This document shows, one piece after another, positions 17,243-24,478 of a stretch of 64,000 nt of DNA. A program made the translations under genes and the position numbers. Below the pieces are notes generated by a model. That model ran no database searches. It worked only from the letters and a program-made list of their open reading frames with translations, and was not told where the DNA came from. The DNA is taken from assembly GCA_014237855.1 (NCBI GenBank), contig JABACD010000009.1:62001-126000 (forward strand), read 5' to 3'. Each line of letters starts with the position of its first letter. Within the stretch, counting starts at the first letter, position 1. Origin of the DNA: Planctomycetota bacterium. Its GTDB lineage: Bacteria; Planctomycetota; UBA1135; GCA-002686595.

Positions 17243-17266
17243 GCCCTACCTCGCCAGGTCTAGGGC
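17243..17266. terminator. Possible shared hairpin between convergent genes
   Basis: GCCCTACCT (17243-17251) pairs with AGGTCTAGGGC (17256-17266) with a two-base bulge over a CGCC loop. It lies between the stop of the octaheme gene and the stop of the minus-strand transporter gene and overlaps the latter stop codon. No T-tract is seen on either strand, so termination is only possible. Confidence 0.3.
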
Positions 17267-18855
17267 AAGGCCTCAACTCGCAGGCCACGCGGTTGAAGCA
17301 GGAGCTCGAGACGCGCCAGGAAGAAGTCAGCAATCAGTGCAAGCGTTGCCGCCGGGAGCGCCCCGCAGAAGATCAGCCTGGGATCGTTCAAGTACAAGCC
17401 AGTTACTATCGGCTCACCAAGCCCACCTGCACCGATGAATGCCGCCAGCGTGGCAACACCAATGCTGATCACGGTAGCTGTGCGAATTCCCGCCATGATC
17501 GTTCGGGTGGCCATTGGTAACTGGATTCTCAGTAACACCTGGCGACGTGTCAGCCCCATGCTCTCAGCTGCATCAATCAACTCCGGGTCGACAGCGCTCA
17601 AGCCCGCGTAGGTGTTCCGCAGGATTGGCAGGATGGCGTAGAGGAACAGCGCGAGGATCGCGGATCGTACCGAGATCCCAAGCCCCGGGACCGCAATCAT
17701 CACCGCCAAGAGGGCCAGGCTGGGAATCGTCTGCAAGACCCCAGCAATGCCCAGACTGAGCCGACGGGCCAGGTCATTCGTCGTGATCCAGATCCCGAGA
17801 GGAATGGCGAAGAGTGACGCCAGGAGGACTGAGAGCACGGTCAGCTGCAGATGCTCGACGACCAGGCGCAGCGTCTCGCGCCAACGGGAGAAGAAGAAAG
17901 ACCACCACGACTCGTCCCTCTCAGAAGTACTGCCGGGTTCGATTGTGGAGAGCAGTCCTTTCGAGACCAAGAACTCCCGTGCTATCTCACGAATCGACCG
18001 ATTGCCTGTCTCTGCCTCATGGTTGAGCTGCATCATCTCCGCATCCGAGATCTGAAATGCAGCGCGCTGCAACGCTTCACGCAACTGGGGCAACCGGCGC
18101 AGGCTCTCGCCGCAGACAAGGGGCGCGGCATTGTATGGAGGAAAGAATCCCCTGTCATCGGTAAGCACGGCCAGGTCGTAGCGGAGGAGCTTTCCATCCG
18201 TGGAGTAGGCATCGATCAAATCCAGCTGACCAGCTTCCAAGGCTTCATAGGCCAGCCCATGCTCCATCCCTCTCACGCTCCCGAGCTCCAGGCCGTAGTA
18301 CGGACCTAGCCCGGCATAGCCATCGCTTCGCTCGAGAAACTCATGACTGAAGCCTGCACGGATTGATGATGCATGCGGGACGAGATCAGAGATCGACCTG
18401 ACTTCTAGCTCACTCGCCAGGTCAGACCTCATCGCGAGAGCGTAGGTATTGTTCAATCCAAAGGGTTGAAGCCACTCGACATCGAAGCGCGCTCGAGACT
18501 CTTCCTCGACGAGAAGAAAGGTCTCCAATGAATCGCCGATGGGACCATTCCGCTCCAGGATCGCCGACCAGCCAGTGCCCGTGTACTCCGGATACAGGTC
18601 GATCTCCCCAGCCTCAAGGGCGGTAAAGCAGACCAGTGTTCCGCCCATTCCACTGCGGTGCTCAACTCCCAGACTCGTATGCTCCTCAATCAGGAGCCCC
18701 ATCAGCTCCCCAAGGACATTCGACTCCGTGAAGTTCTTGCTGCCGATGATCACAGTCTCCTCAGGAGAAGAGGCTCTTACTTCGGCAACGAAGATCGATG
18801 CGCCCAGGCAGAGGAGCGCTCCATACAGGCTGTTCCGCCAATCAGTCAGCATCAT
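17260..18855 (-). CDS. Osmoprotectant/quaternary-amine ABC transporter, substrate-binding protein fused to permease
   Basis: A 531-residue fusion. After a signal-like hydrophobic segment (about 9-28), residues about 35-300 form an OpuAC/ProX-YehZ-type binding protein (VIIGSKNFTESNVLGELMG, then DLYPEYTGTGW). Residues about 340-520 are the permease with about five TM helices and the EAA loop DAAESMGLTRRQVLLRIQLP. Family substrates are glycine betaine, choline, carnitine or, in the related EgtU, ergothioneine; the exact one cannot be told. In well-known fusions (EgtU, OpuABC) the permease comes first; here the binding domain is N-terminal. Start codons ATG ATG at 18855/18852 overlap the end of the ATPase gene, implying coupling; the frame is open to 18984. 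The operon is divergent from a hybrid sensor kinase. Confidence 0.87.
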   Translation of the reverse strand: MMLTDWRNSLYGALLCLGASIFVAEVRASSPEETVIIGSKNFTESNVLGELMGLLIEEHTSLGVEHRSGMGGTLVCFTALEAGEIDLYPEYTGTGWSAILERNGPIGDSLETFLLVEEESRARFDVEWLQPFGLNNTYALAMRSDLASELEVRSISDLVPHASSIRAGFSHEFLERSDGYAGLGPYYGLELGSVRGMEHGLAYEALEAGQLDLIDAYSTDGKLLRYDLAVLTDDRGFFPPYNAAPLVCGESLRRLPQLREALQRAAFQISDAEMMQLNHEAETGNRSIREIAREFLVSKGLLSTIEPGSTSERDESWWSFFFSRWRETLRLVVEHLQLTVLSVLLASLFAIPLGIWITTNDLARRLSLGIAGVLQTIPSLALLAVMIAVPGLGISVRSAILALFLYAILPILRNTYAGLSAVDPELIDAAESMGLTRRQVLLRIQLPMATRTIMAGIRTATVISIGVATLAAFIGAGGLGEPIVTGLYLNDPRLIFCGALPAATLALIADFFLARLELLLQPRGLRVEALP

Positions 18856-19591
18856 CCAATTGCCCCATGAGCCCGGCAGCATCTGCACAGCCGGGGTCCG
18901 CCTGTAACTCTGAGCCTGTTCCAATCCGCTGGATCTTGCCCTCAGACATGACAGCAATACGGTCTCCAAGATAGAGAGCTTCACTCACGTCGTGCGTTAC
19001 GAGGACAACCGTCTTCTTGACCTTGCGAATCAAGTCCTTGAACTCCCTCTGCAGCCGCTTGCGAGTCATCGGATCCAGAGCACCAAATGGCTCGTCCATC
19101 AGCACGATTGGGGGGTTCAGCGTCAGTGCACGGGCCACACCAACTCGCTGGCGCTGACCGCCAGATAGCTCAGAGGGAAATCGGTCGCAGAATTCCTGGG
19201 GTTCCAATCCCACGAGCTCAAGCAGCTCGTCGCAGCGAGCCCGCAGCCTATCCGGCTCCCAGCCCTCCAGCTCCGCCAGAAGGCCGATGTTCTGGCGGAC
19301 ACTGAAATGCGGAAAGAGCCCTCCACTTTGAATGACGTATCCAATGCGCCGACGCAGCTCCGTCGCCTCGACGTTGGCCACATCCTCGCCATCCACGAGC
19401 ACTCTGCCTTCATCAGGCTCGATCATCCTGTTAATCAGCCGTAGTGAGGTGGTCTTACCACATCCACTTGGACCGATCAGACAGAGTGTCTCCCCCTGGG
19501 CAACACCGAGTGAGAGTTCTCGCACAGCCGCCACCGAGGCACGACCGTGCCCCTGTTCGTGGTAGACGCTGACGTTTTCGAGGTGTATCAA
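18842..19591 (-). CDS. Osmoprotectant/quaternary-amine ABC transporter ATPase
   Basis: Cytoplasmic ATPase of 249 residues partnering the downstream binding-protein/permease fusion. Walker A GPSGCGKTTSLRLINRM, the IEP-D-G-x-V block of the OpuCA/ProV-like group, Q-loop GYVIQSGGLFPHFSV, signature LSGGQRQRVGVARAL, Walker B VLMDEPFGALDPMTR and switch His in VTHDVSEAL are all intact. There is no C-terminal CBS pair, unlike ProV/OpuCA osmosensing ATPases, so gating by ionic strength is unlikely. Translation overlaps the permease gene by about 14 bp. Confidence 0.9.
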   Translation of the reverse strand: MIHLENVSVYHEQGHGRASVAAVRELSLGVAQGETLCLIGPSGCGKTTSLRLINRMIEPDEGRVLVDGEDVANVEATELRRRIGYVIQSGGLFPHFSVRQNIGLLAELEGWEPDRLRARCDELLELVGLEPQEFCDRFPSELSGGQRQRVGVARALTLNPPIVLMDEPFGALDPMTRKRLQREFKDLIRKVKKTVVLVTHDVSEALYLGDRIAVMSEGKIQRIGTGSELQADPGCADAAGLMGQLDDAD

Positions 19592-19907
19592 TTGTCCAGG
19601 TCCAGGAAGGAGTCAACCAGCTTAGCAGGTCGCACCCCAGGCCAATGATCACTGTGCCTGAAGCCCAAGGTGTGTCTGAAAGACCAACATCGCTCCATTC
19701 AATCATTACCGGTGCAGAAAGCTCATGGTTCAGTCCTGATATCTGGATTTGGATCAAGTGCATCCGACAAGTAGTCCGCAATCTGCCTGAAGTCTCATCT
19801 CTGCGAATGCTCTCACCATCGGGCACTTCAGTCCCACTCTTTTCGAATTCAGCTGGCGCCCTCAGGCTGCGATGTGTCCCGCAGTTCCTCGCCCCCAACT
19901 CAGACAC

Positions 19908-19920
19908 TTCAGTTACTGAA
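19908..19920. promoter_or_regulatory. 13-bp palindrome, possible operator
   Basis: TTCAGT-T-ACTGAA is a perfect inverted repeat with a one-base centre, ending 10 bp before the ribosome site of the hybrid kinase. Its half-site TTCAGT recurs about 85 bp upstream. This could be a repressor site or a small RNA hairpin near the ribosome site. A chance palindrome of this length is possible. Confidence 0.25.
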
Positions 19921-19930
19921 CTCCTGAACC

Positions 19931-19937
19931 AAGGAGG
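19931..19937 (+). promoter_or_regulatory. Strong ribosome binding site supporting a TTG start
   Basis: AAGGAGG (19931-19937) is a near-perfect Shine-Dalgarno sequence, five bases before the in-frame TTG at 19943. It decides the start of the hybrid kinase over the ATG codons at 20027 and 20075, which lack such sites. It places the two C9 tracts inside the coding region. Confidence 0.7.
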
Positions 19938-19942
19938 TAGAG

Positions 19943-22549
19943 TTGGTCAGGCCGATAGTAGAAACTAGTCTCATTCGGTGCGTTCAGCTCGAGCCCCCCC
20001 CCACTGCGCTCGCCCCCCCCCTCTTGATGCAGACCGATTCCCTCCGCGAACGTCGACTTCTTACAGCTCTTATCATGGCTAAGGACCCCGAAGAGAGGGG
20101 CTGGCTGAAGGCTACACTCGCAGCAGAGGACCTCTCAGTCGTCGAGTGTGAGAGCTGGTGCCAGGCGCTTGATAGAACCGATGAGGCTCGTATCGATCTT
20201 GCGGTCATTACAGCTCCACTTGACCAAGCCGAAGATCAAGCGCAACTCCAGGCTCTTTGCGCGCTCCTTCCCGGGTCGCAATTGATCGTTCGCTCCGCCA
20301 CTCCCCCGCCTGACTCGGCAGCTGGTTCAGACAGAAAATTCGCAGCAGCGACTCATTTGTCCAGGACCAGGAATGCTGAGGAGCTGACCCGGGCAGTCCA
20401 TCGGTGCTTTCAGGCCTCGCTTGCCAATCTGCTAGACGCAGGTGTGACGATTCAGCAGCAGGAGATCCACCAGACGACAGGCAGCAGACTCCACGCCTCA
20501 ATGAGACGCATCAGCGAGATCATCCACGAGGAAACGGAAGTCGAGAGTATTCTCGGAAGCGTGCTAGGCGAACTGCAGGCTACGCTCCACTCTGATCGAG
20601 CTTGGCTCCAGTATCCTGCTGACCCACAGACCCCTTCGATTCAAGTGAAGGTTGAGCGCACAGGTGATGGCTTCACTGGCGCGGTTGGGCTGGGCCGCAG
20701 CTTCCCGATAGACCAGGAAGCCGAGAGCGACCTGGAATTGCAGCTCAGCTCCTCCGCTCCCATCATCCAGGAAAGGGACGTGCTGTCACGCGAGCTCCCA
20801 GCACTGATGGCAGCCTATGCCCTCAGTTCCCGCATGGCTAAATCGCTCACCCCCAGGATCGGGAAGCCATGGCTGTTGAGCCTTCACCAGTGCTCTGGCC
20901 AGAGGCTCTGGACCAGGCAAGAACAGGACTTCTTCCAGGAGGTAAGCCATCGCCTCCGGGACGTGCTGACAACCAAGCAGGCCCAAGCGGAGCTGGAGAC
21001 GACACGCCATCGATTTGGGCAAATCACCTCTCACATGGAGGAGATCTTCTGGGTCATGAACTCGGATGCAGATCAGTTCACCTACATGAGTCCGGCTGTC
21101 ATGGGAATTCTAGGCCTCACTCCCGACCAGCTCTACTCGGACAGTCGCGCCTGGACTGATGCCATCGTCAAGGAGGACCGTGATCGCTTCCTTGGCCTCC
21201 GAGACAGTGAGAAGATCGAGTCCGGGTATTTCGATCTTGAGTACCGCATTCGAAGAGCGGACGGATCAATTCGCTGGATCCACGATCGAGGATTTGGTGT
21301 TCACAAGACTCGCGGTCAGCTCGATTACCTCTGTGGCCTTGCAAGAGATATCACTGACCGAAAGACAGGTGAGATCAATTGCCGAGAGCTTGAGGAGGAG
21401 CTGCGGCAAGCGCAGAAGATGGAGGCAGTCGGTCAGCTCGCAGCAGGCGTCGCACACGATATCAATAATGTGCTGACAGCCATCCTGGGGCACACCGACA
21501 TGCTGAACTTCGCAACTGGGCCCAGCGAGATCAAGGAGGGGATCGAGGGGATTCAGAGAGCAACGGATCGGGCCAGCAGCGTCGCTCACTCGCTCCTGAC
21601 CTTCAGTCGCAAGACCCAATCCAAGAAGGACCGTCAGCGGTTAAGTGTCGTCGCGAAAGAGACGATCCGCTGGCTCCGCCACATGCTTCCCGCCTCGCTG
21701 GAGATCATTGAGCAGATCGACCTTCACGACGACTCCTGGTGTGAAGTCGATAGTAGCCAGATCCAGCAGATCATGATGAACCTGGCAGTCAACGCCAGAG
21801 ACGCCATGCCCACAGGCGGCGAGCTCCTGATCGGAGTCCGGACTGATAGATCGCGGGGCGAGGAGCCAAGCGTCATCTTGACCTTCGAGGACAACGGACT
21901 GGGAATGACCGATGAGATCCGCGCTCACATCTTTGAGCCGTTCTATACCACCAAGGAACGGGGGCAAGGAACGGGCCTTGGTCTGGCAATTGTTCATGGG
22001 CTGGTCACCGAGCATGGTGGGCACATACACGTGAGTTCTACTCCTGGCGAGGGGGCCTGCTTTACGATCGCCCTACCGCATCAGGTTGCACCCCAGGAAG
22101 AGCCTGGGGTGATCGACAAGCAGATTGTGCCAAGACCTGGCGCGGGGACACTCCTGCTCGCTGAAGACCAGCAAGACCTGAGACTCATCCTCCAGCAGGC
22201 CCTGGGAAAGGCCGGCTACGAGGTCATCTCTGCCCGGGACGGGGAGGACGCTCTGGTGCAATTCCAGAAGCACCATCGGGTCATCCAGGGTCTCGTCCTT
22301 GACATCGACCTGCCCAAGCAAAGTGGATTGAAGGCCCTTCAAGACATCCGGGTCGACAATCCAGAGCTTCCGGCAATCTTGATCAGCGGTTACCCGGACG
22401 CTGTCCCGAGCTCATTACCGACGAACACGGTCTTCCTGGAGAAACCGTTCCGGAGCCTCCGGCTCTGTGACGAGCTTTACATGCTCTTGAACCGACAACC
22501 GAACTCCAGCGATCAGGCCTCTGAGGGATTAAATCCAGCGCCCCGCTAG
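19943..22549 (+). CDS. Hybrid sensor histidine kinase (pseudo-receiver, GAF, PAS, HisKA, HATPase, receiver)
   Basis: An 868-residue cytoplasmic kinase without TM helices. Residues about 36-150 look like a receiver in which the phospho-acceptor position is not Asp (DLAVITAPLD), so a pseudo-receiver. A GAF-like domain spans about 180-340, a PAS/PAC domain about 350-475 (PDQLYSDSRAW, IRRADGSIRWIHDRGF), and HisKA about 490-555 with the H-box GVAHDINNVLTAILGH (His505), the HDINN subtype common in hybrid kinases. The HATPase domain has NLAVNARDAMP, DNGLGM and GQGTGLGLAIVHG. A C-terminal receiver (about 730-850) has Asp787 in VLDIDLP. The TTG start is backed by AAGGAGG. Two C9 tracts follow the start. 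It may feed an OmpR-type regulator downstream at 23014. Confidence 0.85.
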   Translation: MVRPIVETSLIRCVQLEPPPTALAPPLLMQTDSLRERRLLTALIMAKDPEERGWLKATLAAEDLSVVECESWCQALDRTDEARIDLAVITAPLDQAEDQAQLQALCALLPGSQLIVRSATPPPDSAAGSDRKFAAATHLSRTRNAEELTRAVHRCFQASLANLLDAGVTIQQQEIHQTTGSRLHASMRRISEIIHEETEVESILGSVLGELQATLHSDRAWLQYPADPQTPSIQVKVERTGDGFTGAVGLGRSFPIDQEAESDLELQLSSSAPIIQERDVLSRELPALMAAYALSSRMAKSLTPRIGKPWLLSLHQCSGQRLWTRQEQDFFQEVSHRLRDVLTTKQAQAELETTRHRFGQITSHMEEIFWVMNSDADQFTYMSPAVMGILGLTPDQLYSDSRAWTDAIVKEDRDRFLGLRDSEKIESGYFDLEYRIRRADGSIRWIHDRGFGVHKTRGQLDYLCGLARDITDRKTGEINCRELEEELRQAQKMEAVGQLAAGVAHDINNVLTAILGHTDMLNFATGPSEIKEGIEGIQRATDRASSVAHSLLTFSRKTQSKKDRQRLSVVAKETIRWLRHMLPASLEIIEQIDLHDDSWCEVDSSQIQQIMMNLAVNARDAMPTGGELLIGVRTDRSRGEEPSVILTFEDNGLGMTDEIRAHIFEPFYTTKERGQGTGLGLAIVHGLVTEHGGHIHVSSTPGEGACFTIALPHQVAPQEEPGVIDKQIVPRPGAGTLLLAEDQQDLRLILQQALGKAGYEVISARDGEDALVQFQKHHRVIQGLVLDIDLPKQSGLKALQDIRVDNPELPAILISGYPDAVPSSLPTNTVFLEKPFRSLRLCDELYMLLNRQPNSSDQASEGLNPAPR
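19994..20021 (+). repeat. Two C9 homopolymer tracts at the 5' end of the hybrid kinase gene
   Basis: Nine C residues at 19994-20002 and nine at 20013-20021, separated by 10 bp, encode Pro runs (EPPPTALAPPLL). They lie between the TTG start at 19943 and the ATG at 20027. Other C-runs seen in the window are seven or fewer. Length changes by slippage would shift the frame for the TTG start but leave the ATG frame intact. Confidence 0.8.
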
Positions 22550-23013
22550 TCACGAGTCCAATTCCGATCCGACGGAACCAACTCCAGACCAAAAAGTCCA
22601 TTGTTGGATCGATCTGAGCTCTGCGGGTGCCCGTGAGTCACAACTCATGACCTGCTACATCGTCAAGGGCAACCGAGATCGAATAATCCTGATTGGCGCA
22701 GAGGGTGCCCAGCCCTGAATTGGGTCAGGCCCTGAGCGACACATCCCTGACCCTGGTTGGGTTCAATCAAGCAGCTAACTGGCAAGAAAAGTAGCCCCCT
22801 CTTCCCAATGACGAGAGGTTCTTCTTCTTGATGGCGCATTACGGATCGGTAAGATCGCTTACAGGATTGTCCAACCGATCAAAAAGCTTCGGACGGCTGC
22901 GACAAGGTGTAACCCTCATGGATCCAGAGTTGCATGGCTCACTGAATCAGCACCTCAACCGTAGTTCCACCAAACTGGTGCCCAGAGGGCGAGAAGAGAC
23001 TCATTAGGACCTG
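22550..23013. other. 464-bp gap between hybrid kinase and response regulator
   Basis: No conventional gene. It contains an inverted repeat GATCGGT (22844-22850) / ACCGATC (22874-22880) and a 23-codon ORF (22647-22718) whose frame is open upstream to 22533 without any start codon; its translation looks protein-like (CYIVKGNRDRIILIGAEG) and could be a tiny gene or a remnant. Promoter elements for the regulator are not obvious. Confidence 0.4.
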
Positions 23014-23688
23014 ATGCAATCCAAGATCAAAGTTCTCCTTATCGACGACGACGAGATGGTCTGCGCCGTGTTGCCCAAGGCACTCAAAAATCGAGACATC
23101 TTGGCCGACGTGGTAGGTGACACATCTCAAGCCAGGGATCGAATGGCCGGAGAGGGATATGACATGCTCCTTCTCGACGTGACCATGCCTGGTCAGTCTG
23201 GCCTCCAGTTCTTGGAGGAGATACGAGATGCAGGTGACGCGGTCCCCGTCGTCATGGTGACCTCGGACAATGCACAGTCCTCTCGCATGAAGGGTTTCGA
23301 GCTTGGCGCAGACGATTACGTGACCAAGCCATTCGAACCCGATGAACTAGCCGCCAGAATCAAGGCCGTCTTCCGACGGTCGAGGCTACTTCCCATTGTC
23401 CAGATTCGAGATCTCTTGGTCGATTTCGGACATCGAACCGTCACGCGTGGTGACAGCCGCATTGATCTAAGTCCTCGCGAGTTTGAGGTTCTGATAGCCT
23501 TGATCGAGGTTCGCGGCGCGGTCCTCTCTAGAAAGAGGCTCCTCGAACAAGTCTGGAACGTCGACTTCGAGCCAGGGACTGCCATGGTTGAAGTCCAGAT
23601 CGCACGTCTCCGCAAGAAGATCGACACGGAAGAGCATTCCGTGATTCAAACGGTTCCGGGCAAGGGATACTGCATCCCGCGCAATTAG
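23014..23688 (+). CDS. OmpR/PhoB-family response regulator
   Basis: A 224-residue DNA-binding response regulator. The receiver has the acidic pocket in LIDDDE, phospho-acceptor Asp55 (LLLDVTMPG), the conserved Thr in MVTSDNA and Lys in VTKPFEPDE. The winged-helix domain (about 130-222) begins at FGHRTVTRGDSRIDLSPREF and ends VPGKGYCIPRN. The nearest kinase is the hybrid kinase 464 bp upstream on the same strand, which may act on it, but pairing is not shown by the sequence. No kinase follows it, so it is an orphan by strict adjacency. Confidence 0.88.
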   Translation: MQSKIKVLLIDDDEMVCAVLPKALKNRDILADVVGDTSQARDRMAGEGYDMLLLDVTMPGQSGLQFLEEIRDAGDAVPVVMVTSDNAQSSRMKGFELGADDYVTKPFEPDELAARIKAVFRRSRLLPIVQIRDLLVDFGHRTVTRGDSRIDLSPREFEVLIALIEVRGAVLSRKRLLEQVWNVDFEPGTAMVEVQIARLRKKIDTEEHSVIQTVPGKGYCIPRN

Positions 23689-23779
23689 ACTCAGGCCTCA
23701 GAGCTCGCCCCCCCACGACTGTGGATCTCGAGCAGGGTCCCCAGAACAGGGTAGGGCAAGGAGTGCTGGTTCCAGCCCT

Positions 23780-24364
23780 TCACATACCGGCCACGAGCTC
23801 CGCGACCGCCATGGCCTTGGTTGCCGAGTAGCCCTCGTCATCGAACCAGACGATTTCACCACTGGGATCGAGCACGATGACTCGCGCCCTGCGACCACTC
23901 TCTGTGCCGGTCAACTTGGCCACTGGGCTTGCAGAGTCACCGTAGAGTGTCACCACCGCACCCCAGTCCTCCTTCGGGATCCCCGAGCGCATTCCGTCAT
24001 CAATCCAGCCAGAGGCCAAACTCGTGGCCAGACCGGGCAGGGTAGGAATCTCGACGATGCGTGCGCTTACGTCCGCCTGTAGGAGTCCCATGATCCAACG
24101 ATCGATGTCGAACTGAGTCCCCTGAAGGTAGCCGACCAGCAGAATCGCGGGCTCACCAGCGAAAGCAGACGGTATTTCGAGCTTCTCTTTCTCGAGGGAC
24201 TCGCCACTGACGATTGGAAAGCTCTCTCCCACCGGGTTTCGGTTCGGGAGGGTGCTCGTGCAGCCCTTAGAGAGGAACGCAAGCGGAACGACGATCAACA
24301 GGGCCAGGGGAAGGAGCCTGGCTCCAACTCGCCGGCGCTGAGATGTGGGGCTGAATTGCTTCAT
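23780..24364 (-). CDS. Membrane-anchored thioredoxin-fold protein, ATP10/YtfJ-like
   Basis: A 194-residue exported protein. The ATG at 24364 follows GAAGGA at good spacing; the frame is open further upstream. Basic residues and a hydrophobic stretch (about 16-31) lead to Cys35 in FLSKGC, an atypical lipobox (Lys at -2), so it may be a lipoprotein or simply membrane-anchored. The mature part has the layout of a thioredoxin fold: a strand PAILLVGYLQGTQFDIDRWI where peroxiredoxin/YtfJ/ATP10-like proteins have their first strand and helix, and a final strand ARVIVLDPSGEIVWFDDEGYS. No CXXC motif is present, so it is not a thiol oxidoreductase of the classical kind. Assignment to the ATP10/YtfJ group is tentative. 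Confidence 0.65.
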   Translation of the reverse strand: MKQFSPTSQRRRVGARLLPLALLIVVPLAFLSKGCTSTLPNRNPVGESFPIVSGESLEKEKLEIPSAFAGEPAILLVGYLQGTQFDIDRWIMGLLQADVSARIVEIPTLPGLATSLASGWIDDGMRSGIPKEDWGAVVTLYGDSASPVAKLTGTESGRRARVIVLDPSGEIVWFDDEGYSATKAMAVAELVAGM

Positions 24365-24478
24365 CGTGCTGTCCTTCGCCCAACAGGGAAATCCAGATTC
24401 AAAATTCCGAGTACTTGCAGGAGGTCCGGGAAGAAGCCCCCCCACCCTCCCAACAGGGGCCGCGGAGAGGCTTATTCC

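Larger units (their letters stand above)
19592..19942. other. 351-bp divergent promoter region
   Basis: Gap between the start of the ABC ATPase (minus strand) and the start of the hybrid kinase (plus strand). No gene is visible. It should hold both promoters; I see a 13-bp palindrome (19908-19920), a second copy of its half-site TTCAGT near 19825, and a strong ribosome site (19931-19937), but no clear -35/-10 pairs. Confidence 0.5.
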
